Origin: Candidatus Magnetocorallium paracelense
GTDB lineage: Bacteria > Nitrospirota > Thermodesulfovibrionia > Thermodesulfovibrionales > Magnetobacteriaceae
DNA length: 64,000 nt
Direction of reading: 5' to 3'
NCBI GenBank assembly: GCA_029001845.1
Contig: JAREWP010000100.1
Span: 1 to 64,000 of the forward strand
Position 1 is the stretch's first letter. Each line of letters opens with the position of its first letter. Below, piece after piece: positions 46,076 through 54,372 of the stretch. Below the pieces are notes generated by a model, which saw only the letters and a program-made list of their open reading frames with translations, had not been told where the DNA came from and searched no databases. The position numbers were made by a program, and so were the translations under genes.

Positions 46076-46893
46076 TTTTTTCCCATGCTAATCTTCCCTT
46101 CGATTTTAATGCGCTTCGTTTATTTCCCGATATCGTCAATTCTTACTCCGTTCATTTTTTCGAATCTCTCGGTTCAACCAACGATAAAGCCAGAATGCTG
46201 GCTGCCGCCGGTTGTGAAAACCTTACCGTAATAATTGCCGATCGTCAGACTGAGGGCAGGGGCAGGTTCGGAAGAAAGTGGCATTCTCCCCCTGGAGTAA
46301 ATATTTATATGAGTATCGTTCTTGCAAAGATTTCGAATCCCCTGATTACTCTGCTTAACTATGCTGTGGCTCTCGCTGTTGCAAGGGCTGTAAGAGAATC
46401 CGCAGGAATAGACGTGAGGACGAAATGGCCTAACGATCTGTATTGCTCAGGGAAAAAGTTCTGCGGTATTTTGACTGAATCTGTGAGCAGCGGAGGGAGG
46501 ATTCTCTATTCTGTTACAGGAATCGGTATAAATGTAAATCAGGCAAAAGAGGAACTCCCGGACAATATCAGAGAGAACACTACCGGTATATCAATCGAAA
46601 GGGGGGGGGGCGTCGCCAGGGGTGACATAATTATACAGGTTATGCAATATCTTAACTATTATCTGAGATTACTTGAAACCGATCCGAAAGTGATCAGGAA
46701 AGAGTGGTGCGAGATCAGTATGACTGTCGGCAGCAGAGTAAATGCAGTCGTTGCCGACACATTAATTGAAGGAGAGGCTGTATCTCTCGATGAACACGGC
46801 GCTTTGATCGTACGTCTTGATACCGGTGAGTCGATTACTTTAACCGGCAGGGAGCCGGTCTCTCCAAGACTCAAAAAATTTACCGAATATTAA
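46072..46893 (+). CDS. birA: Biotin-[acetyl-CoA carboxylase] ligase, monofunctional
   Basis: The biotin ligase core is clear: ESLGSTNDKA at about residue 31, the biotin/ATP loop GRGRFGRKWHSPPG, then TKWPNDLYCSGKKFCGIL, and a C-terminal SH3-like domain. There is no N-terminal helix-turn-helix, so it should not act as the biotin repressor. Its start overlaps the nth stop. A run of ten G residues at 46601-46610, encoding RGGG, is a potential slippage site; one base gained or lost would truncate the enzyme. Confidence 0.93.
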   Translation: MIFSHANLPFDFNALRLFPDIVNSYSVHFFESLGSTNDKARMLAAAGCENLTVIIADRQTEGRGRFGRKWHSPPGVNIYMSIVLAKISNPLITLLNYAVALAVARAVRESAGIDVRTKWPNDLYCSGKKFCGILTESVSSGGRILYSVTGIGINVNQAKEELPDNIRENTTGISIERGGGVARGDIIIQVMQYLNYYLRLLETDPKVIRKEWCEISMTVGSRVNAVVADTLIEGEAVSLDEHGALIVRLDTGESITLTGREPVSPRLKKFTEY

Positions 46894-46985
46894 GACTTGA
46901 AAAGAGCATTAAAACCGGTATAATAAAGGGGTTGCATTTATTTCGGATTAAGAGATCATATTATAATTACAATTATAGTTATATG

Positions 46986-47015
46986 TTGACTTTTTTATTG
47001 CATAAAAGCTATAGT
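46986..47015 (+). promoter_or_regulatory. Predicted promoter of the acsB operon
   Basis: TTGACT and TATAGT are 18 bases apart, about 65 bases before the acsB start. A second candidate, TTGAAA-16-TATAAT, lies at 46897-46924. Either would give a leader with the AAGGAGG ribosome-binding site. Confidence 0.45.
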
Positions 47016-47079
47016 TACATGAATCACTCTCTAAATTTTAATCCCACAAGAAAACGATTTCTCGGATAAGGAGGTATAC

Positions 47080-49281
47080 ATGTCTAAAATAATCGCCTCG
47101 GCTGCAATTAGAGGCTCACACAAAGTCTTTAAAGAAGCAGAGGAATTGCTTGCAAAGATAATAGCTGAAAAGGGGGAGGATTATGTTTTTGAATTTCCCG
47201 ATACTGCATATTATCTCCCGATGATATATGGCATGACAGGGTTTGCCGTGAAGACCGTTAAGGATATGAAGGAAGCCCTCATGATGACAAAAGATCTTCT
47301 GCACCCTGAACCGGACGATACAGTCTGGAGACCTTATCTTGGAGAGGCCCTCGATTCCGGTATGGCCACGCTCTTTGCTGAGGAAATATGGCTTGCTTTA
47401 AGATATATAGAAGGGCTGGAACCTGAAAAAGATGAAGAAACAGGGCTTGTATATAACGGATATATCACCGATACAATTCAGAGAAACCTGGGTATACAGC
47501 TTGTGGACGGCAGAATGCCGGGGTTCGCGGCAATTATAGGGGCGGCTCCTGACGACGACACTGCCGTTAAAATTGTCAGAGAGCTTCAGGAGAAGAACAT
47601 CCTTGTGTTCCTGTCGGGCGAGTCTAACGGAGACAGTGTAACGAAACAGCTCCAGAGAAAGGGGATCGAGCTGGGATGGGATGTGTATGTCGTACCTCTC
47701 GGTACAAAAACGGAACATACGCTTTACGCTCTTGACTGGGCCGTAAGAGCTTCCATGATTTTTGGAGGAATGAAGCCGGGAGACTATAAAGGAAATCTTA
47801 AATATCAAAAGGACAGGGTTTTTGCTTTTGCTCTTCCTTTGGGGCCTCTTGACGACGTAAAGTGGGCCACAGGCGCCGGCGCCATTAACATGGGATTCCC
47901 TGCCGTGTGCGATACGGATGTGCCCGTGATACATCCTACCGGAGTTTGTTCATATGAAGAGGTCGATAAAGAATTGGATCACACGAAGATCGTTCAAAAG
48001 GCCATTGAAGTGAGAGGACTGAAAATTCTTGTCGAGAAACCTCCCGTGCCTATCGCATTCGGATCGGCTTTCGAGGGCGAGAGAGTCAGAAAAGAGGATA
48101 CATTTATAGAATTCGGCGGATCCCGTTCTCCTGCTTTTGAGGTCTGTATTATGAAAGATTTGGACGACATCGAAGACGGAAAGATCATTATTAAAGGAGA
48201 GAATTGGGAGGAGAGATACAATGCCGGCGGCGTACTGCCATTAGGTATTTATGTTGAAGCAGCGGGAAGAAAGATGCAACCCGATTTCGAACCTATTATC
48301 GAGAGGAAACTGCATCACAATATAAACGAAGGTCAAGGCATCTGGCATATGGGTCAGAGAGACGTTAACTGGATCAGAATAAGTAATTCCGCAAAAAACG
48401 AGGGTTTTACACTCGAGGATATCGGAAAGATCCATCATGCCATGACTCATAACAGATTTAGCACGATCGTGGATAAAGTACAGGTTACTCTCTTTATTGA
48501 TGAGGAAGAAGTTCTGAAGATGAGGGAGGAGGCCAGAGAAGCATGGAAAGACAGAGACGCAAGACTGGGCGCCATGAACGATGAAAATGTCGATACCTTT
48601 TACTCCTGCCTTTTATGTCAGTCATTCGCACCGAGTCATACATGTGTTATAACTCCTGAAAGGCTCGGATTGTGCGGCGCTTATAACTGGCTCGACGGAA
48701 AAGCCGCCTATGAGATAGATCCCACAGGGGGTAACCAACCGATAGCCAAAGGAACTGTAATAGATGACAAGATGGGACGTTGGGAAGGTGTAGACGAATA
48801 TATAAAACAGTCTACAGGCGGAGCGCTTGAGACAATGAATGCATATACAATTATGGACAATCCCATGACATCGTGCGGTTGTTTCGAATGTATCGTATCG
48901 ATTCTGCCGGAAGCCAACGGGGTTATGATCGTACAAAGGGGTCATGTGGGAATGCTTCCGATCGGTATGAAGTTTTCAACCCTCGCCGGTACTGTTGGCG
49001 GCGGCGTTCAGACGCCCGGTTTTATGGGTATTGGCGTGAATTTTATTACAAGCAAAAAGTTTCTCTTTGCAGACGGCGGTCTTAAGAGAATCGTTTGGAT
49101 GACAAAGGCTTTGAAAGAGAGAGTGAAGGAGGAGTTCGGCCAAAGAGCCGCAGAAGAGGGCGTGCCCGATCTGCTCGATAAAATAGCAGACGAGTCCATC
49201 GCTGAAGAGGATTCCGAAAAGCTCCTCGAACACCTTTCGGCAGTAGGACATCCGGCCCTGGAAATGGAGCCGATGATATAA
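47080..49281 (+). CDS. acsB: Acetyl-CoA synthase (CODH/ACS complex), alpha subunit
   Basis: The 733-residue length matches full bacterial AcsB, including the N-terminal domain that contacts CO dehydrogenase. The A-cluster ligands are visible: CLLCQSFAPSHTC and GLCGAYNW supply the [4Fe-4S] cysteines, and SCGCFEC holds the Cys-Gly-Cys motif of the distal nickel. The enzyme assembles acetyl-CoA from CO, a corrinoid-bound methyl group and CoA. It heads an operon with cooS and NuoEFG-like genes. The corrinoid Fe-S protein genes (acsC, acsD) and acsE are not in the window. GGATAAGGAGG precedes the ATG. Confidence 0.97.
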   Translation: MSKIIASAAIRGSHKVFKEAEELLAKIIAEKGEDYVFEFPDTAYYLPMIYGMTGFAVKTVKDMKEALMMTKDLLHPEPDDTVWRPYLGEALDSGMATLFAEEIWLALRYIEGLEPEKDEETGLVYNGYITDTIQRNLGIQLVDGRMPGFAAIIGAAPDDDTAVKIVRELQEKNILVFLSGESNGDSVTKQLQRKGIELGWDVYVVPLGTKTEHTLYALDWAVRASMIFGGMKPGDYKGNLKYQKDRVFAFALPLGPLDDVKWATGAGAINMGFPAVCDTDVPVIHPTGVCSYEEVDKELDHTKIVQKAIEVRGLKILVEKPPVPIAFGSAFEGERVRKEDTFIEFGGSRSPAFEVCIMKDLDDIEDGKIIIKGENWEERYNAGGVLPLGIYVEAAGRKMQPDFEPIIERKLHHNINEGQGIWHMGQRDVNWIRISNSAKNEGFTLEDIGKIHHAMTHNRFSTIVDKVQVTLFIDEEEVLKMREEAREAWKDRDARLGAMNDENVDTFYSCLLCQSFAPSHTCVITPERLGLCGAYNWLDGKAAYEIDPTGGNQPIAKGTVIDDKMGRWEGVDEYIKQSTGGALETMNAYTIMDNPMTSCGCFECIVSILPEANGVMIVQRGHVGMLPIGMKFSTLAGTVGGGVQTPGFMGIGVNFITSKKFLFADGGLKRIVWMTKALKERVKEEFGQRAAEEGVPDLLDKIADESIAEEDSEKLLEHLSAVGHPALEMEPMI

Positions 49282-49297
49282 ATTACAGGCGGAAGCT

Positions 49298-49334
49298 GAG
49301 AGGATTTATGAGTCCTGAACTTTTAAATCCTCTC
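49298..49334 (+). promoter_or_regulatory. Hairpin in the acsB-cooS spacer
   Basis: GAGAGGATTT pairs with AAATCCTCTC across a 17-base loop. No T-run follows, so it is more likely an RNA processing or stability element than a terminator. It could set the ratio of the two subunits. Confidence 0.45.
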
Positions 49335-49374
49335 ACTGTTAATGAAACCGAAATCTTTTTAATCGGAGGATTTT

Positions 49375-51342
49375 ATGGAAAAGAATATAAAAAGCGCCGA
49401 TCTGGTTGCTGAAGAAATTATCGTATGGGCAAAAGAACAGGGGATGGAAACAGCTTTTGACAGAGCGGAAAAATTAAAACCATGTCCTATCGGACATACG
49501 GGCGCATGTTGTAAGATTTGTTTCATGGGTCCTTGCAGACTGGTCGGCCCCGATGCCGAAGAAAATGCCGCCGGTGTTTGCGGCGCTACACTTCCTGTCG
49601 TTACTGCCAGAAATTATCTAAGAATGGTTGCCGCCGGTACAGCGGCTCACAGCGATCATGCAAGAGATATGGCTTATACACTTTTAGAAGCAGCTACAGG
49701 CGAGGCGCCTGATTTTGAGATAAAGGATGTCGAAAAACTAAAAAAGGTCGCCGGAATACTGGATATTCCTGTAGAGGACAGATCTAAAGAAGATATTGCA
49801 AAAGAAGTGGCTGAAACGTTTATTGCACAATTTGGTCAGCAAAAGGGAGAGATTGCATATATAAAGAGAGCCCCCAAAAAACGTCAGGAAATATGGAGAA
49901 AATGGGGGATCGTACCACGTGGAATAGATAGAGAGATTGCAGAAGGAATGCACAGGACAAATATGGGAGTCGATCAGGACCCGGAAAACCTCATGATGAA
50001 TGCACTCAAGGTTTCTCTTGCAGACGGATGGGGCGGATGTATGTTCAGCACCGATGTAACGGATATATTGTTCGGGACTCCGAAACCACAGAAATCCACT
50101 GCAAGTCTTGGAGTAATGAAAGAAGACGAAGTCAACATTATTGTCCATGGTCATGAGCCTACTCTCGCGGAGATGATCGTTGACGCAAGCACCGAAAAGG
50201 AGATGATCGATTACGCCAAATCCAAAGGCGCAAACGGCGTAAATCTCGTCGGTATGTGTTGCACGGCCAATGAAGTTCTAATGAGGCACGGTATTCCTAC
50301 GGCAGGCGGTTTTTTAAATCAGGAACTCTCCGTTATGACCGGTCTGGCCGAGGCCATTATCGTTGATGTTCAGTGTATAATGCCCGCCATTACAAAAGTC
50401 GCCGAGACTTTCCACACTAAAGTCATAACCACCTCCCATAAGGGAAAGATGATGAATGCACAGCATATACAGTACGATGAGCACAGAGCAAAGGATGTAG
50501 CAAGAGAAATAATTAAGACCGCCGCAGATAACTACAAAAACAGGACGACCGGTGGAAGCCGTGTTACTGCTACTACGCCGGTTGTGGCTGGATTTTCTCA
50601 CGAATATATTAACTACATGCAGGGCGGCAGCTATCGAGGATCATTCAGACCGCTTAACGATGCAATCATGGCCGGAAGAATCAGAGGCGTTGTTGGAATA
50701 GTTGGTTGTAACAATCCAAGAATTGCTCAGGACAGTATTCATAACTATCTGGCTGTAGAGTTTATAAAGAACGATGTTCTCGTCGTGTCCACGGGTTGCG
50801 GCGCCGCTTCTTTTGGGAAAGCAGGTTATATGACTCCCGAAACTGCTTATGAACTGGCGGGGCCCGGTTTAAGAGAAGTCTGCGAAGCCATTGGAATTCC
50901 GCCGATGCTTCATCTGGGCGCATGTGTAGATAATTCCAGGATATTGACCATCGCTACTCAGATGGTGGAAGAGGGCGGACTTGGAGACGATATCGCCGAC
51001 CTGCCATGCGTTGGTATCGCACCTGAATGGATGAGCGAAAAGGCTCTGGCCATAGGCACTTACTTTGTCGCCTCCGGTGTCTATGTCATATTCGGATCGG
51101 AGAGTCCTGTCGAGGCAAGCAGCGTAGTAAAAGATATTAAGAAGAGCCTCTGGCCTGAAAGAGTGGGCGGAAAACTCGATTTTATACAGGATCCCAAAGA
51201 AATAATCGAAAAGACCCTTAAAGCCATTGATGGAAAGCGAGAGGAAAATAAACTCAAGAAGTATGAGCCCGGTAAATTTGGAGCCGAAAGGGTGCTCTTG
51301 AGCATGGCTGACAGGAGAAAGCTGGAGAAGGCCGGACAATAA
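49375..51342 (+). CDS. cooS: Carbon monoxide dehydrogenase catalytic subunit (AcsA/CooS)
   Basis: The N-terminal cluster region CPIGHTGACCKICFMGPCR holds the D- and B-cluster cysteines. C-cluster features follow: the His in VHGHEPTL, the CCTANE segment, GCNNPRIAQD and VVSTGCGAASFGKAGY. Length (655) is that of the AcsA form that associates with AcsB. It reduces CO2 to CO (or the reverse) with ferredoxin-level electrons. GGAGG precedes the ATG. No cooC maturation ATPase gene is nearby. Confidence 0.97.
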   Translation: MEKNIKSADLVAEEIIVWAKEQGMETAFDRAEKLKPCPIGHTGACCKICFMGPCRLVGPDAEENAAGVCGATLPVVTARNYLRMVAAGTAAHSDHARDMAYTLLEAATGEAPDFEIKDVEKLKKVAGILDIPVEDRSKEDIAKEVAETFIAQFGQQKGEIAYIKRAPKKRQEIWRKWGIVPRGIDREIAEGMHRTNMGVDQDPENLMMNALKVSLADGWGGCMFSTDVTDILFGTPKPQKSTASLGVMKEDEVNIIVHGHEPTLAEMIVDASTEKEMIDYAKSKGANGVNLVGMCCTANEVLMRHGIPTAGGFLNQELSVMTGLAEAIIVDVQCIMPAITKVAETFHTKVITTSHKGKMMNAQHIQYDEHRAKDVAREIIKTAADNYKNRTTGGSRVTATTPVVAGFSHEYINYMQGGSYRGSFRPLNDAIMAGRIRGVVGIVGCNNPRIAQDSIHNYLAVEFIKNDVLVVSTGCGAASFGKAGYMTPETAYELAGPGLREVCEAIGIPPMLHLGACVDNSRILTIATQMVEEGGLGDDIADLPCVGIAPEWMSEKALAIGTYFVASGVYVIFGSESPVEASSVVKDIKKSLWPERVGGKLDFIQDPKEIIEKTLKAIDGKREENKLKKYEPGKFGAERVLLSMADRRKLEKAGQ

Positions 51343-51357
51343 AAATCTGGAGGAATT

Positions 51358-51849
51358 ATGAACTTAGAGGAGATTAAACCTGACAAGGAACTTGGTATTA
51401 TTAGCGGTATTCTGTCTGAATTCGACAAGAAAAAGGGTGTTATTATTACGACTCTCCACAAGATTCAGGAAGAGCATGGTTTTTTACCCGGCGATGTCCT
51501 GGAGAATATGGCGAAAAAGCTTGGTCTTTCACTGGCGGAGATTTATAGTGTCGCCAGTTTTTATAAGCAGTTTCATTTCTCTCCCCGTGGTAAAAAGATC
51601 GTCAGAGTCTGTATGGGTACGGCCTGCCACGTAAGGGGAGCTTCAAAGGTGGTCCATACCTTGGAAGAGCAGTTCAACGTTAAGGAAGGCGAGACGACGG
51701 AAGATCTTAAATTAACGCTTGAAACCGTCGGTTGCGTGGGATGCTGCGGTCTTGCCCCCGTTGCAACTGTAAATGAGGATGTTCTTGGTGAGATCGGTCC
51801 TAAAAAGCTCGTCTCTTTAATAGATGAAATCAATAAGGTGGAGGAGTAG
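51358..51849 (+). CDS. nuoE: NuoE-like [2Fe-2S] subunit (NADH dehydrogenase / HydC family)
   Basis: The thioredoxin-like ferredoxin has its four cluster cysteines in CMGTACHVRG and CVGCCGLAPV, as in NuoE and HydC/HymA. The N-terminal helical part LHKIQEEHGFLP is typical. It would pair with the downstream NuoF-like flavoprotein. It starts 15 bases after cooS with GGAGG, so it is clearly in the same operon. Numbers of residues (163) are normal. Confidence 0.92.
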   Translation: MNLEEIKPDKELGIISGILSEFDKKKGVIITTLHKIQEEHGFLPGDVLENMAKKLGLSLAEIYSVASFYKQFHFSPRGKKIVRVCMGTACHVRGASKVVHTLEEQFNVKEGETTEDLKLTLETVGCVGCCGLAPVATVNEDVLGEIGPKKLVSLIDEINKVEE

Positions 51850-51852
51850 ACT

Positions 51853-53739
51853 ATGCAAAAGATTACAGACTTCGAGGGCCTGCACAATCTAAGGTTACTT
51901 CTCCAGGAGCAAACCTTCCGTGAGCAGGACCATCGTATCAGAATTTGTTGTGGAACCGCCTGTGTTGCTTCCGGGGCCAAAAAGCTTGTTAACAGTATTG
52001 AAGATGAATCCAAAAACCAGGGACTCGATGTAGAGCTGGTGCAAACGGGATGCCAGGGGTTTTGTCAGCAGGGCCCGGTAATGAAAGTCGAACCTTTGGG
52101 ATATTATTATCAGAAAGTCAAGGAAAGCGATACTGAGGAGCTTTTGACAAATACTTTTTCCGCAGGTTTTCCTGTAAGAAAGCTGTTATACAGAGACTCA
52201 ATTATGCAGGAACCTTACGAAATTATGGAGGAGCTCCCTTTTTACAAGAAACAGATCAGAGTCGCCCTTAGAAACAATGGTAGAATCGATCCTCTAAACA
52301 TCAACCATTATATAGCAGTTGGCGGTTATTCAGCTCTTTCGAAAATTCTTTCCTCAATGACTCCGAAAGAGGTGCTTGACGAAGTAGATAAAGCGAACCT
52401 GAGAGGAAGAGGAGGCGCCGGATTTCCGGCAGGCAGAAAGTGGAGACATACCGACTCCGATCCTTCTCCAATAAAACTGGTCATTGCAAACGGCGACGAG
52501 GGAGACCCCGGCGCTTTTATGGACAGATCTATCATGGAAGGAGACCCTCATGGTTTGATTGAAGGAATGCTTATATGCGCTTACGCCATAAAGGCTCAAT
52601 ACGGATTTATATATGTCAGACATGAGTATCCCCTTGCCGTACAGCATTTGATCCATGCAATAAGAGACGCAGAGAAACTCGGTTTTCTTGGTGAAAATAT
52701 ATTAGGTACGGATTTTACTTTTCACTTGGATATAAGAGAGGGCGCAGGCGCCTTTGTATGTGGTGAATCGACTGCACTTGTTGCATCCATTGAGGGAGAA
52801 CGCGGTTTCCCGAGACCAAGACCGCCAAGATTGTCGGAACAGGGCGGCGGCGCATGGGGGTATCCCAGTAACCTTAACAATATTGAGACCTATGCCTGTA
52901 TCCCACCAATTATAGAGAACGGCGCGGACTGGTTTACAAGCATTGGTACAAAAGGTTCTCCCGGAACCAAGGTGTTCGCTCTTACCGGTAAAGTCGTTAA
53001 TACAGGTCTTGTGGAAGTGCCGATGGGTATCACTCTCAGAGAGATTATTTTTGAAATAGGCGGGGGAATCATAGGGGGAAAGAAATTTAAAGCAGTTCAG
53101 ACCGGAGGCCCTTCCGGCGGATGTCTTCCTGAAAATCTTCTCGATCTTGAAGTAGATTTCGATACGCTGTGGGAAGCCGGCTCTATGATGGGATCCGGTG
53201 GAATGGTGGTGCTCGACGAAGAGACATGTATGGTGGATGTAGCGAAATTCTTCCTCTCATTTACACAATCCGAATCCTGTGGAAAATGCCCGCCTTGCAG
53301 AATCGGTACTTATCAGATGCTTGAAATACTGGAAAAAATTACTTCCGGTAACGGTGAGCCGGGAGACATCGAACAACTCGAAACGTTGAGCAACCATGTG
53401 GTTGATGCGTCGTTGTGCGGTCTCGGACAGGGAGCTCCCAATCCCGTTCTCTCTACTTTGAAGTATTTCAGAGAAGAGTATGAAGAGCATGTACACGATA
53501 AATTCTGCAGGGCAAAAGTCTGTAACGGTCTTGGAACATATACGATAGATCACATTGAGTGCTTTCTCTGCGGTCTCTGTAAACAGGCCTGTGCTTTTGA
53601 TGCCGTTAAAGAGACGAGAAAAACTTTCTTTATAGATCAGGATCTTTGCACTAAATGTACGGCCTGTTACACGGCATGCCCTATAGACGCTGTTAAAATA
53701 AGCAAGTCAATGGCTGCTGCAAAGGTGGAGGTATCATGA
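51853..53739 (+). CDS. nuoF: NuoF-like NADH-binding flavoprotein with fused ferredoxin domains (HydB type)
   Basis: The 628-residue protein has an N-terminal [2Fe-2S] thioredoxin-like domain (CCGTACVASG, then TGCQGFCQQGP). The NAD and FMN binding core contains GRGGAGFPAGRKW and NGDEGDPGAFMDR, and the N3-type cluster site reads ESCGKCPPCR. A C-terminal pair of [4Fe-4S] motifs is present (CFLCGLCKQAC, CTKCTACYTAC). This is the HydB/HymB architecture of soluble, often electron-bifurcating, complexes, not the plain NuoF of complex I. It is expected to couple NAD(H) to ferredoxin-level electrons. Confidence 0.94.
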   Translation: MQKITDFEGLHNLRLLLQEQTFREQDHRIRICCGTACVASGAKKLVNSIEDESKNQGLDVELVQTGCQGFCQQGPVMKVEPLGYYYQKVKESDTEELLTNTFSAGFPVRKLLYRDSIMQEPYEIMEELPFYKKQIRVALRNNGRIDPLNINHYIAVGGYSALSKILSSMTPKEVLDEVDKANLRGRGGAGFPAGRKWRHTDSDPSPIKLVIANGDEGDPGAFMDRSIMEGDPHGLIEGMLICAYAIKAQYGFIYVRHEYPLAVQHLIHAIRDAEKLGFLGENILGTDFTFHLDIREGAGAFVCGESTALVASIEGERGFPRPRPPRLSEQGGGAWGYPSNLNNIETYACIPPIIENGADWFTSIGTKGSPGTKVFALTGKVVNTGLVEVPMGITLREIIFEIGGGIIGGKKFKAVQTGGPSGGCLPENLLDLEVDFDTLWEAGSMMGSGGMVVLDEETCMVDVAKFFLSFTQSESCGKCPPCRIGTYQMLEILEKITSGNGEPGDIEQLETLSNHVVDASLCGLGQGAPNPVLSTLKYFREEYEEHVHDKFCRAKVCNGLGTYTIDHIECFLCGLCKQACAFDAVKETRKTFFIDQDLCTKCTACYTACPIDAVKISKSMAAAKVEVS

Positions 53740-54329
53740 CCAATATAAAGGAAAAAAATCTGAAAGAAATAGAAGAGGATACTAAGGCTTTAAGCTGCGT
53801 TATTCAAAAGGGATTGCTTTTTCTTGAAGAATTCCTGGATGGTCCGATGTGCGCCAGATGTCTTCCCTGCCCAATGGGCAGCTATGAGATGAAAATAAGG
53901 CTGCAAAAATTATCGACAGGTTCCGGTTCTTTCGACGATATTGAGTTGATTCGCAAGATTGCTTACGATATGTTTGACACATCAATGTGTAAGAAAGGTA
54001 AGGACACTGCAAAATTTATCGCTGATACTCTAAAAAACACACCTGATACATACGAGGCCCATGTGCTTGGTTCCTGTCCGGACAGAGAGTGTACAAGCCT
54101 GTTCTTTTACAAAGTTATTTCCGATAAGTGCTTAATGTGCGGCGACTGCAAAAAAGTGTGTAAAGATTTTGCAATATTAGGTGAAAAGAAAGAGCATTGG
54201 CTCGTAGGTTTTTTACCTTTTGAGATAATAGAAAAGAGATGCACACGGTGCGGAGAGTGTATTAAGGCTTGTGAGTACGGCGCAATCGAAGTAGTTGACA
54301 TGAAAGTGCCTGAGGCTGTAGAGGCATAG
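53736..54329 (+). CDS. Ferredoxin subunit resembling the C-terminal part of NuoF
   Basis: The start overlaps the nuoF stop by ATGA. The first half has the N3-type pattern CARCLPCPMGSYE followed by a cysteine about 40 residues later (TSMCKKG), paralleling the CGKCPPCRIGTYQ and ASLCGLG of the neighbouring NuoF. The second half carries two [4Fe-4S] motifs, CLMCGDCKKVC and CTRCGECIKAC. The flavin core is absent. It therefore looks like a stand-alone duplicate of the NuoF C-terminus, presumably an extra electron-transfer subunit of the complex. I know no standard name for it. Confidence 0.85.
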   Translation: MTNIKEKNLKEIEEDTKALSCVIQKGLLFLEEFLDGPMCARCLPCPMGSYEMKIRLQKLSTGSGSFDDIELIRKIAYDMFDTSMCKKGKDTAKFIADTLKNTPDTYEAHVLGSCPDRECTSLFFYKVISDKCLMCGDCKKVCKDFAILGEKKEHWLVGFLPFEIIEKRCTRCGECIKACEYGAIEVVDMKVPEAVEA

Positions 54330-54372
54330 GTACATAAAACAGAATTATTGCTAATTAAGGAGGGCTTTTTTA

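Noticed and set aside
47398-47934. 178-codon minus-strand open frame inside acsB
   Set aside because: It is antisense to conserved acsB sequence and carries no family features or ribosome-binding site.
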